This document shows positions 56,625 through 63,299 of a DNA stretch of 64,000 nt, piece by piece. The translations under genes were made by a program, and so were the position numbers. Positions within the stretch are counted from its first letter, which is position 1, and each line of letters begins with the position of its first letter. Under the pieces are notes generated by a model. That model worked only from the letters and a program-made list of their open reading frames with translations, was not told where the DNA came from and did not search any database. The DNA is from Minisyncoccus sp041663305 (GTDB lineage Bacteria; Patescibacteriota; Minisyncoccia; Minisyncoccales; Minisyncoccaceae): contig JBAYMT010000002.1 in NCBI GenBank assembly GCA_041663305.1, forward strand, positions 1 to 64,000, written 5' to 3'.

Positions 56625-57149
56625 ATGAATTTTAAAACATTGCAGGATAAAATATTAAAAGTATTGAAGAATAGATATTTTTTAGGGTTAGTTATAGTTT
56701 TGGTTGTTTTGTTTTTGATAGCAATATTGTTTTTTAAAAATAGTGCTTTAATGAGCATGGCTAGCGTTTTGAAAAATCCGGGATTTTGTGATGGCATAGG
56801 GGAAAGTGTTTCTAGGGATACCTGTTATTTCAATTTTGCCCTGCATAACGAGAATTCAGATGTTTGCAGTAAAATGGATAGGGATTTAGTCAAGAACTTA
56901 TGTTTTGCAATAGGAAAAAGAGATTCTTCTCTTTGTGAAAATGTTGAAGCGGGCGAAGCGAAAGATGCTTGCTATTTGAATATCAATAGATTTAAACCAA
57001 ACCTTTTTAATTGTCCTAAGATTGATAATGAAATTGATCGGGACGAATGTTTTGCCGATGTCGCAAAAGCGAAGAGCGATGCATTGATATGTGATAATAT
57101 AAAGAATGAAAGAGATAAAACTGCTTGCAAGGCAAATTTTGAGAAGTAA
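56625..57149 (+). CDS. Anchored protein with tandem Cys-pair repeats
   Basis: A 174-residue protein with one transmembrane helix (about residues 17-38) and an extracellular part built from repeats of about 20-22 residues. Each looks like C-x(n)-(I/M/V)-x(n)-(R/K)D-x-C-(Y/F), e.g. FCDGIGESVSRDTCYFNF, VCSKMDRDLVKNLCFAI, LCENVEAGEAKDACYLNI, NCPKIDNEIDRDECFADV, ICDNIKNERDKTACKANF. Five units give ten cysteines. The function is unknown; the regular pairing suggests a disulphide-stapled helical hairpin array. Confidence 0.7.
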   Translation: MNFKTLQDKILKVLKNRYFLGLVIVLVVLFLIAILFFKNSALMSMASVLKNPGFCDGIGESVSRDTCYFNFALHNENSDVCSKMDRDLVKNLCFAIGKRDSSLCENVEAGEAKDACYLNINRFKPNLFNCPKIDNEIDRDECFADVAKAKSDALICDNIKNERDKTACKANFEK

Positions 57150-57199
57150 AGAATGAGGCGGTGGCCTCGTTCTTGATTAATAATAAAAATGTGTGAGGT

Positions 57200-58114
57200 A
57201 TGAATAAAAAGATTTTGTTTTTGCTGTTAATAGTAATCGCATTGGGATTTTTTATCTTTATCAAAAACAAAGAAGTAAAAGTTAATAATTTTGAAGAATG
57301 TGTACGTGAATCTGGAATTGTGATGGAATCATATCCGAGGCAGTGCAAATCGTTTGATGGAAAAATATATATTGAGAAAATAAAAGAAATTGATAAAAAC
57401 ACCACAATAATAGTTGATGGGATAAGCGAAGGAATGTCCGTGGATTCTCCTTTGATTTTGAGGGGAAGAGCAAAAGGAAATTGGTTTTTTGAAGGCTCGT
57501 TTCCTGTAAAGTTGGTGGATAGTGAAAATAACAGTATTGCAAGCGGCGTAGCCAGGGCAACGGCCAATTCCTTGACTGACGAATTTGTTCCTTTTGAAAC
57601 TAGACTTGAATTCAATATTCCAGAGAAAAAAGACGGGATGCTTGTTTTTAAAAATGACAATCCGTCGGGAATGCCAGAGAATGATATTTATTATAGGATT
57701 CCTGTGGTGGTAAATGCCGGAAGCGAAACCGTTAAGGTAAAGGTTTTTTTTGCTAATGATAATATCGATAAAGAAGTGACTTGCAATAACGTATATTACG
57801 TTGAGAGAGAGGTTGAGAACACAAAAGCAATAGCAACAGCAGCAATTAATGAACTTTTAAAAGGAACTACCGAAAAAGAAGAAGCGGATGGGTATAGAAC
57901 GCTTATCAATAGCGGAGTAAAAATTAATAAATTGGTAATTGAAAACGGTATAGCAAAAATAGATTTTAGCAGTGAATTTGAAAAAGGCATGGGTGGCTCG
58001 TGCAAAGTAAGCCTTATAAGAAAGCAAATTGAAGAAACATTGAAGCAGTTTGAAGCAGTAAAAAGTGTAGTCATTTCTGTTAATGGCGATTCAGAAAGTA
58101 TATTGCAACCATAA
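57200..58114 (+). CDS. Gmad2 + GerMN domain envelope protein
   Basis: A 304-residue protein with an N-terminal signal/anchor (about residues 3-19). An Ig-like Gmad2 domain (about 72-170) includes ISEGMSVDSPLILRGRAKG and FETRLEFNIPEK. A GerMN domain (about 178-304) includes VKVFFANDN, AIATAAINELLKGTTEKEEADGY and FSSEFEKGMGGSCKVSLIRKQIEETLKQF. This pair occurs in spore-germination GerM relatives and many non-sporulating CPR and Firmicutes envelope proteins. The ATG follows a GTGTGAGGT stretch with a moderate ribosome-binding look. Confidence 0.88.
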   Translation: MNKKILFLLLIVIALGFFIFIKNKEVKVNNFEECVRESGIVMESYPRQCKSFDGKIYIEKIKEIDKNTTIIVDGISEGMSVDSPLILRGRAKGNWFFEGSFPVKLVDSENNSIASGVARATANSLTDEFVPFETRLEFNIPEKKDGMLVFKNDNPSGMPENDIYYRIPVVVNAGSETVKVKVFFANDNIDKEVTCNNVYYVEREVENTKAIATAAINELLKGTTEKEEADGYRTLINSGVKINKLVIENGIAKIDFSSEFEKGMGGSCKVSLIRKQIEETLKQFEAVKSVVISVNGDSESILQP

Positions 58115-58128
58115 TAATAACTTGAAAT

Positions 58129-58548
58129 ATGAGCGATATAGTTGTGTACAAATCAATATTTGGAGCAACAAAAATGTATGCCAATTGGATTGCCGAGTTT
58201 TTGAAAGCAGATAGTTTTAAATTTAGTGAAGCTAATAGGAGTATTTTGAGTTGCAGTGATAGAGTAGTAGTTTTGTCTGGAACCTATGCCGGACAAATAC
58301 CCCTTGCAAAATTTTTGAAAGATAACTGGGTTATTTTGAAAGATAAGAAGGTTTATGTTGTTGCTGTGGGGTGTAGCGATGAAAAAAGCGAAGGCGCTAA
58401 AATTTCTTACGAAAGCATACCTTTAGAAATAAGGGATAACATCCATTATTATAATGTTATGGGTGTAATGCCTTTTTCCGATAAAACCGGAAAGGTGGAA
58501 AGGAGCAATTTGGAAAAATTATTTGATGATTTAAAGGTTCTTAATTAG
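58129..58548 (+). CDS. Flavodoxin-like protein (HemG/flavodoxin-5 type)
   Basis: A 139-residue FMN-binding flavodoxin fold. YKSIFGATKMYANWIAEFLKAD (about residues 7-28) is the phosphate-binding loop, followed by VVVLSGTYAGQIPLAKFLKDNW (about 45-66) and VYVVAVGCSDEKSEGAK. This pattern resembles flavodoxins related to protoporphyrinogen oxidase HemG rather than long-chain electron-carrier flavodoxins. It could shuttle electrons in this anaerobe. Starts 14 bases after the GerMN gene. Confidence 0.82.
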   Translation: MSDIVVYKSIFGATKMYANWIAEFLKADSFKFSEANRSILSCSDRVVVLSGTYAGQIPLAKFLKDNWVILKDKKVYVVAVGCSDEKSEGAKISYESIPLEIRDNIHYYNVMGVMPFSDKTGKVERSNLEKLFDDLKVLN

Positions 58549-58585
58549 TATTGAATAAAAGAATAAAAGGAGTAAGATTTTATAT

Positions 58586-58732
58586 ATGGAAAAGTATAAA
58601 TATAAGTGTGTTTCAATATGGACTTGGAGTTCAGAAAGTGTAACGAGAACTTTGAATGAATATGCTAGCGAGGGATGGGAATTGGTTTTTGTTGTCGGAT
58701 GCTGGCATTATTTTAAAAAGGAAATAGATTAA
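58586..58732 (+). CDS. DUF4177-like 48-residue protein
   Basis: A short open frame (48 codons) with AAAGGAG upstream (about 15 bases). The sequence begins MEKYKYKCVSIW and contains LNEYASEGWELVFVVG (about residues 24-39) and a terminal HYFKKE. This is the DUF4177 layout: YKxxxI, then LNxxAxEGWELVxVxG, then FKR. Small beta-sheet protein of unknown role, common in bacteria and phages. Fits the gap between the flavodoxin and slipin genes. Confidence 0.75.
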   Translation: MEKYKYKCVSIWTWSSESVTRTLNEYASEGWELVFVVGCWHYFKKEID

Positions 58733-58754
58733 TAATTAATAAAATAAAAATAAT

Positions 58755-59516
58755 ATGGATGGAGTAATAGTGGTTTTAGTTTTAATAGTGTTAGTTTTTT
58801 TGCTTTTTAGCCTTAGAGTAATCAAGGAATATGAAAGGGCAGTAATATTTTTTCTTGGTAAATACACAGGAGTAAAAGGGCCTGGATTGATAATATTGAT
58901 CCCTATTTTGCAAACAATGACAAGGGCTGAGCTTAGAACAGTGACAATGGCAATTCCTTCGCAAAAAATAATTACGAAGGACAATGTTTCGATCGATATA
59001 GCTGCTGTTGCTTATTATCATGTTGTAGATGCAGCCAAGTCGGTAATTGCGATTGAGGATGTATTCTCGGCTGTAAACCAGATTAGTCAGACAACAGTAA
59101 GAAATGTTGTTGGTCAATTTAACCTTGATCAGTTATTATCGCAAACGTCTGAAATAAATAACCAAATCAAGACAGTAATTGATAGTCACACCGAACCATG
59201 GGGAGTGCAAGTGACCGCAGTTGAAATAAAAGATATTTTCTTGCCAGAAAATATGCAAAGAGCAATGGCTAAGGAGGCAGAAGCAGAAAGGGAAAGAAGG
59301 GCAAAGATTGTTGCTGCCGAGGGAGAATTGCAAGCTGCTGAAAAACTTGGACAAGCCGCTGATTTGATGGCTGCTCATCCGGTTGCATTGCAGCTCCGAA
59401 CACTGCAGACAATGGCAGAAATAAGCGTTGAAAAAAATTCTACAATAATTTTCCCTGCACAGTTCATGACAACCGTAAAAGAGGCGATTGCAACAATAAA
59501 AGGAGACGCAAAATAG
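58755..59516 (+). CDS. Slipin/stomatin (SPFH/Band 7) membrane protein
   Basis: A 253-residue protein with one N-terminal hydrophobic helix (about residues 3-22) and an SPFH domain (about 22-185). Family sequence includes IKEYERAVIFFLGKYTGVKGPGL, TVTMAIPSQKIITKDNVSIDI and VGQFNLDQLLSQTSEINN, then WGVQVTAVEIKDIFLPE. The C-terminal coiled coil (AEAERERRAKIVAAEGELQAAEKL) promotes oligomerisation. Slipins scaffold membrane microdomains and often pair with an NfeD protease partner, which is not adjacent here. Confidence 0.95.
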   Translation: MDGVIVVLVLIVLVFLLFSLRVIKEYERAVIFFLGKYTGVKGPGLIILIPILQTMTRAELRTVTMAIPSQKIITKDNVSIDIAAVAYYHVVDAAKSVIAIEDVFSAVNQISQTTVRNVVGQFNLDQLLSQTSEINNQIKTVIDSHTEPWGVQVTAVEIKDIFLPENMQRAMAKEAEAERERRAKIVAAEGELQAAEKLGQAADLMAAHPVALQLRTLQTMAEISVEKNSTIIFPAQFMTTVKEAIATIKGDAK

Positions 59517-59531
59517 TTTCCACTCTGGGGC

Positions 59532-59559
59532 TTGAAATTATTTAGTTTTCTGATAATAT
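59532..59559 (+). promoter_or_regulatory. Promoter of rpmB
   Basis: TTGAAA (59532-59537), 16 bases, TAATAT (59554-59559); the ATG at 59569 is only about 3 bases past the expected start site. Confidence 0.6.
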
Positions 59560-59568
59560 GCATTGTAT

Positions 59569-59784
59569 ATGGAAAAAGAATGTTCAATTTGTGGCAAATC
59601 ATCTTTTATGGGAAGACAGTTCAAGAAATTGATTTCTAGATATAATCCTAGCCCAAAAAAGAGAAAATATCCTAATTTGCAATGGTTAACAGTTCCTGCT
59701 GACACTAGCAAAAAGAAATATGTTGAATTTGCCGGTAAACGAGTAATTGCTTGCGCAAAATGCATTAAAGCCTTATCTAAATAA
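59569..59784 (+). CDS. rpmB: Ribosomal protein bL28
   Basis: A 71-residue protein from the ATG at 59569 (MEKECSICGKSSFMG). The N-terminal CSICGK (usual form CxxTGKxPxxG), KKRKYPNLQWLTVP (the RxxxPNLQ motif) and the C-terminal VIACAKCIKALSK match L28. Cysteine pairs CSIC and CAKC suggest the zinc-binding form. A terminator hairpin begins inside the last codons. Confidence 0.9.
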   Translation: MEKECSICGKSSFMGRQFKKLISRYNPSPKKRKYPNLQWLTVPADTSKKKYVEFAGKRVIACAKCIKALSK

Positions 59785-59801
59785 GGCTTTAGTGTTTTTT
59801 T
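59767..59801 (+). terminator. Intrinsic terminator of rpmB
   Basis: AAAGCCTTAT-CTAA-ATAAGGCTTT, then AGTG and a run of seven T. Confidence 0.85.
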
Positions 59802-59809
59802 GGGCTTTT

Positions 59810-59880
59810 CGGGCTGTCGTATAACGGAATTATTTGCGCATGGGGTGCGTAAGACCTGGGTTCAATTCCCAGCAGCCCGA
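59810..59880 (+). tRNA. tRNA-Pro (GGG)
   Basis: Acceptor CGGGCTG/CAGCCCG; anticodon stem TGCGC/GCGTA (one G-T) with loop ATGGGGT, anticodon GGG at 59842-59844; T-arm CTGGG/CCCAG with loop TTCAATT. 71 bases; the D-stem is weak. No encoded CCA. Confidence 0.85.
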
Positions 59881-59940
59881 CAAACTAAAACACTATCAAA
59901 GATAGTGTTTTAAGTTTGTCGTGTGCTGCTGGGAATTGAA
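59861..59940 (+). repeat. Inverted duplication of the tRNA-Pro 3' end
   Basis: 59861-59897 (from TTCAATTCCCAGCAGC in the T-arm to CACTATC) is followed, after AAA, by its near-perfect reverse complement at 59901-59940 (GATAGTGTTTTAAG to CTGCTGGGAATTGAA). Only a C-to-ACA change and one extra T differ. The inner part AAAACACTATC/GATAGTGTTTT with T-run could also terminate the tRNA transcript. Confidence 0.85.
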
Positions 59941-59943
59941 GGG

Positions 59944-60082
59944 GTTGATTTTTAATAAAATCAACGGCGGAGCTTTGACTGAAAGCGAGCCAGCCTGAGC
60001 CGGTTCTAGTAAGAACCGATGCGAAGGGAATTGGCTGAGTTCAAACCCAGGCTTAAAAGAAATTTACCAAAATTTCTTGAAA
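59944..60082 (-). repeat. Hairpin element E8 (reverse orientation)
   Basis: Contains stem C GTTGATTTT-TAAT-AAAATCAAC (59944-59965), stem B GCTTT-GACTG-AAAGC (59972-59986) and stem A CGGTT around CTAGTAAG closed by AACCG (60001-60018). On the minus strand the loops are CAGTC and CTTACTAG. 59966-60028 is the near-exact reverse complement of E3 (5524-5588). A further hairpin, AAATTTACC/AAATTTCTT-like with a possible AAGAAATTT-ACCA-AAATTTCTT pairing, lies at 60057-60079. Confidence 0.8.
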
Positions 60083-60140
60083 GAATTCCCAGCAATTCGA
60101 CACTATCAAAGAATGGTGTTTTAAGTTTGTCGTGTGCTGC
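60083..60140 (+). repeat. Direct repeat of the tRNA-Pro 3' flank
   Basis: GAATTCCCAGCAATTCGACACTATC... repeats the tRNA T-arm/trailer, and 60101-60140 repeats 59891-59930 (CACTATCAAAGA ... GTTTGTCGTGTGCTGCT) with two base changes. E8 is therefore bracketed by copies of about 40 bases. Confidence 0.75.
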
Positions 60141-60184
60141 TTATTTAGTAATCCGTAATTAGTAACTAGTAATTAGTGCATTGA

Positions 60185-60313
60185 GGTTTACTTCGTAAAC
60201 TAGGGGGCATTTTATTAGATTCCCGACTACGTTCGCCTACGGCGAACAATCGGGAATGACAAAAAGTGAAACGGAAGCATCTTATTAGATTCCAACTTTC
60301 GTTGGAATGACAA
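60185..60313 (+). repeat. Small hairpin repeats of the ATTAGATTCC...GGAATGACAAA type
   Basis: Copy R1: TTATTAGATTCCCGA, nested GTTCGCC-TAC-GGCGAAC, TCGGGAATGACAAA (60212-60264). Copy R2: TTATTAGATTCCAAC-TTTC-GTTGGAATGACAAA (60282-60313). The stem halves differ between copies but pair within each. A small hairpin GTTTAC-TTC-GTAAAC precedes at 60187-60201. Confidence 0.65.
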
Positions 60314-60424
60314 ACTTGGTAACCAGGTAGCCCGCAAATGGGAATTGAGGAGATATTAAGTTATTGTTTTGTCTTTGAATATGATGTAATATGTGGTGAT
60401 ATTAGAAATAAATTGGAAGATATT

Positions 60425-60952
60425 ATGATTACAAAAGAACAACAAAAATGGTTAAACCATTTAAACGACAACGATCAGGTGTTCGTTGTTCCTTTTGATC
60501 AGACAGCAGAAAATAAATATCAAATAATAAAAAAACAAATACAGGATTTGTTGGGTAAAGAATATCAAGTTGAACATAGAGGGGCTAGCAGTTTAAAAAT
60601 TTCTGGACAAGACGAAATTGATATTTATATTCCAGTTTCAGAAGAAAATTTCAACGAAATTGTAATAAAGATTACGAAACTATATGGAAAACCAAAAAGC
60701 AGTTATTCTTTGAAAAGAACTAGATTTACAACTTTTGTGCAGAGTAAACATATTGATGTATTTGTAATAAATAAAAACGATAAAGGTTGGAAAGATAGTG
60801 AAATATTCCATAATTTTCTTTTGGTTCATCCTGATAAATTACAAGAATATCGTGAATTAAAAGAAAAATTAACTGGGAGGAGTACAAAGATTTACTATAC
60901 GGCAAAAACAGAGTTTATTAATAAGGTATTGTCGTTGGCAAAGAATAAATAA
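60425..60952 (+). CDS. GrpB/nucleotidyltransferase-like protein
   Basis: A protein of 175 residues from the ATG at 60425 (MITKEQQKW); the longer frame from 60338 begins in repeat-derived sequence. The VEHRGASSLKISGQDEIDIYIPV stretch (about residues 41-63) is the GrpB-type nucleotidyltransferase core (usually HxGSTSVPGLxAKPIIDIxV), and KHIDVFVINKNDKGW with FHNFLLVHPDKLQEYRELKEKL is the family C-terminus. Members often act on small-molecule or RNA substrates; unproven. Confidence 0.8.
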   Translation: MITKEQQKWLNHLNDNDQVFVVPFDQTAENKYQIIKKQIQDLLGKEYQVEHRGASSLKISGQDEIDIYIPVSEENFNEIVIKITKLYGKPKSSYSLKRTRFTTFVQSKHIDVFVINKNDKGWKDSEIFHNFLLVHPDKLQEYRELKEKLTGRSTKIYYTAKTEFINKVLSLAKNK

Positions 60953-61000
60953 TGTTTTTTTAAGTGAAATATGTTAATATGAAGCTATAAAAACAAAGTT

Positions 61001-61609
61001 ATGATTGAAACATCTTTTATCCTAGGTTTAATAATATTCATTCTTTCTGTTGTGATTCATGAAGTCGCTCATGGAAGCGTTGCGTATAGCTTGGGTGATG
61101 ATACCGCAAAAGAGGATGGAAGGTTGAGTTTGAATCCTATTGTACATATCGATCCAATAGGTTCGGTGCTGTTACCTTTTTTCTTAGTGATATCTTCGTC
61201 GCCAATTTTATTTGGCTGGGCAAAACCTGTTCCGGTGAATTTTTTTAACCTTACTGATAGGTGGGGTGAATTAAAGGTTTCTTTAGCTGGGCCAGCTGTT
61301 AATCTTATTGTGGCTTTGATATTTTGTCTTTTTTTAAGATTTTCTTTATTTCCCGAAATGGCAAATATATTTATAATGGTTGCCTTTATAAATATTGGAT
61401 TGGCTTTATTTAATTTGATCCCGATTTTTCCGCTTGATGGATCGCATATACTAATGAACTTATTGCCCGACAGCGCACTTCCTTTTAAGGAGTTTATGGT
61501 TAATTATGGAACATTGATTTTGATATTTTTTATATTTGTTTTTCCTAGAACTGGTTGGTTAGGGAGTTTGGTAGAAATTATATTTAAATTTTTTGCAGGT
61601 TATGTGTAA
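61001..61609 (+). CDS. Site-2 protease family (M50) membrane metalloprotease
   Basis: A 202-residue polytopic protease. The zinc site HEVAHG (about residues 20-25, HExxH) lies in the first helix, and the second metal-binding motif NLIPIFPLDGSHIL (about 137-150, NxxPxxPLDGxH) in a later helix; FGWAKPVPVNF is also typical of the compact bacterial M50B group. Such enzymes cleave membrane-bound substrates. Stand-alone with no PDZ domain. Confidence 0.95.
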   Translation: MIETSFILGLIIFILSVVIHEVAHGSVAYSLGDDTAKEDGRLSLNPIVHIDPIGSVLLPFFLVISSSPILFGWAKPVPVNFFNLTDRWGELKVSLAGPAVNLIVALIFCLFLRFSLFPEMANIFIMVAFINIGLALFNLIPIFPLDGSHILMNLLPDSALPFKEFMVNYGTLILIFFIFVFPRTGWLGSLVEIIFKFFAGYV

Positions 61610-61616
61610 ATACTCT

Positions 61617-61644
61617 TTGCGAGTTTGCTGTTTTGCGATATAAT
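61617..61644 (+). promoter_or_regulatory. Promoter of the 110-residue coiled-coil protein
   Basis: TTGCGA (61617-61622), 16 bases, TATAAT (61639-61644); leader of about 37 bases to the ATG at 61688. Confidence 0.6.
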
Positions 61645-61687
61645 TTATTAAAATAGTATTAATAATCAATAAATAATAAAAACAAAA

Positions 61688-62020
61688 ATGAATGATAATA
61701 CTTCGAGAGTTGTAGAATATACATTGGTGATTTTAATCGGATTAATTATCAGCTATGTCATGTTTGTGCAACAGCAAGCGGATAAAGATAAGTTTGATCA
61801 ATTAAAAGATAGGGTTGATACTGTTGAGCAAAAAGTTGATGATATGAAAGCTGATAAAATGCTTATGGATTTAAAAATTAAGCAAATTGACGAAAAGGTA
61901 AATCCAAAAACCGAAGAACCGGCTCTGGGGTCAGATGGAAAACCACTTCAAACTGGAGAGACAGACGCAGTTAAGCCAGAAACTCAGACAACTCAACCAA
62001 AAGCGAATTCAACAAAATAG
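61688..62020 (+). CDS. Small membrane-anchored coiled-coil protein
   Basis: A 110-residue protein with one transmembrane helix (about residues 8-26) and a coiled-coil segment with heptad-like hydrophobics (KDKFDQLKDRVDTVEQKVDDMKADK, split across about 33-57), then a Pro/Thr/Gln-rich tail. Probable periplasmic-space spacer or a partner of an envelope complex; no family assigned. A terminator follows directly. Confidence 0.65.
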   Translation: MNDNTSRVVEYTLVILIGLIISYVMFVQQQADKDKFDQLKDRVDTVEQKVDDMKADKMLMDLKIKQIDEKVNPKTEEPALGSDGKPLQTGETDAVKPETQTTQPKANSTK

Positions 62021-62023
62021 TTT

Positions 62024-62050
62024 AAAACAGGGTTCTACCCTGTTTTTTTT
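62024..62050 (+). terminator. Intrinsic terminator after the coiled-coil gene
   Basis: AAAACAGGG-TTCTA-CCCTGTTTT followed by further T residues. Confidence 0.9.
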
Positions 62051-62100
62051 GACACAATAATCTTGGCGTGTTATTGTTTTGTCGCACCCAAAGAATTTAT

Positions 62101-62108
62101 GGGGAGGT
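62101..62108 (+). promoter_or_regulatory. Strong Shine-Dalgarno sequence
   Basis: GGGGAGGT five bases before the ATG at 62114. It is the strongest SD in the window; most neighbours show none or a weak one. Confidence 0.75.
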
Positions 62109-62113
62109 AAAAA

Positions 62114-62836
62114 ATGAAACTTGGAAAGTTTATATTATTGTTCGCTGTTGCATTCTTGATGCTTACAGGAATTGCGGCGGTGGACGCCGTCGTTGAAAAT
62201 AAAACTGTTGTTGCATCGGGCCACCCTGATTGGTCACCCGCAATGTACCGGGACGATGGTAAAATTGTGGGAACTGCTCCCGAAATCGTTACTAAAGCTT
62301 TCAATAGCTTGGGAATGCAGGTTGACTGCAAATATACGGGGTCTTGGATTGATGTTCAGGAGCTTGGAAAAAGAGGAGAGATTGACGTTATTGTGGCGGC
62401 CTACAACACATCGGAACGCCACGAATATTTCTTGTATTCGGAAAACCCGATAATGCAGGATAATATTTCGATGTTTTCCACGCAAAACATTATCTATCAA
62501 GGGCCTGAAACTTTTGAGGAGTATTGCATTGCGGTATCTTTGGGAGACAGTTATGGGGAGAAGTTGGACAGGTTCCTTGCTTCAAACCGAAGCGTTGTTA
62601 CTGTCTACAACAATCCAATGGACGCAATGGATTCCTTGTCAAAGGGGAACGATGTCTTTTTATATTCAACTGCCTCAGGGAATAGAATATTGAAAGAAAA
62701 TCCGATGAGATACAAATATGTAAAGGGTGAAGTTATAACAAGCCTTCCATTTTACGTGTTGGTATCTAAACAGTCGGAGTATGTGGCGATTATGCCGCGA
62801 ATTAATGAGGCATTAAAAATCTACGCCTCAAAATAA
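62114..62836 (+). CDS. Extracellular solute-binding protein, family 3
   Basis: A 240-residue protein with a classical signal peptide (about residues 1-25: MKLGKFILLFAVAFLMLTGIAAVDA) and SBP_bac_3 features: GHPDWSPAMYRDDGKIVGTAPEI (about 36-58), a middle IDVIVAAYNTSERHEYFLYSENPI (about 93-116) and a C-terminal ALKIYASK. Such proteins bind amino acids or other small ligands for an ABC transporter or a histidine kinase. No cysteine lipobox, and no permease nearby. Its strong SD and GC-richer codons (GGCGGTGGACGCCG, CCACCCTGATTGG) differ from neighbours. Confidence 0.85.
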   Translation: MKLGKFILLFAVAFLMLTGIAAVDAVVENKTVVASGHPDWSPAMYRDDGKIVGTAPEIVTKAFNSLGMQVDCKYTGSWIDVQELGKRGEIDVIVAAYNTSERHEYFLYSENPIMQDNISMFSTQNIIYQGPETFEEYCIAVSLGDSYGEKLDRFLASNRSVVTVYNNPMDAMDSLSKGNDVFLYSTASGNRILKENPMRYKYVKGEVITSLPFYVLVSKQSEYVAIMPRINEALKIYASK

Positions 62837-62837
62837 T

Positions 62838-62860
62838 CTGGTTTTTAACCAGTCTTTTTT
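62838..62860 (+). terminator. Intrinsic terminator of the SBP gene
   Basis: CTGGTT-TTT-AACCAG followed by TCTTTTTTT. Confidence 0.85.
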
Positions 62861-62871
62861 TATTATTTCTG

Positions 62872-63045
62872 ACCTGAATACTGTGGCTAAAGCCCACAGT
62901 AGAAGGATAAGCCCGAAGCAAAAAAGAAAACAACATAAATCACGAAATTTCGCGATGATTTTTCAGAAAATGAAAGATTATTGTATATAATCGCAAAATT
63001 TTGAGTCCGCTTAGGACTTATGGGCTAGCCCATAGATTTTTATTT
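62872..63045 (+). repeat. Repeat family F, copy 2
   Basis: CCTGAATACTGTG with CTAAAG and CCACAGT hairpin, AAGCCCGAAGC, ATAAATCACGAAATTTCGCG, AAAATTTTGAGTCCG-CTTAGGACT, then TATGGGCTAGCCCATA palindrome. Matches copy 1 (55530-55692) read backwards, with compensatory stem differences. Confidence 0.7.
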
Positions 63046-63091
63046 TGGAAGCATTGTCAGACAGCCTTAGCTGTGGTATTTTTAAGTTAAT

Positions 63092-63292
63092 ATGGAAATA
63101 CCTTTTTATATGTATATTATAAGAAAAATAGCATTTGGCGCTGCAGTTGGTTTTGGGGTTTATGCATTTTTCCTATATGGGAGGCCATTTGTTGAAAAAA
63201 TAACAGGTATGATTTTTACTGATGATGTTTGGCTTTGGTATGTGATAGCTGGAGCCATCGCGGTGGGATTATTAGCTTTTTTAATCATTTAA
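63092..63292 (+). CDS. Small two-helix membrane protein
   Basis: A 66-residue protein with two hydrophobic helices (about residues 8-27 and 46-66) around a short polar loop (RPFVEKITGMIFTDD). No family recognised. Seven bases before leuS, and its start follows repeat F with a modest upstream sequence. Confidence 0.55.
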   Translation: MEIPFYMYIIRKIAFGAAVGFGVYAFFLYGRPFVEKITGMIFTDDVWLWYVIAGAIAVGLLAFLII

Positions 63293-63299
63293 CCTAAAT

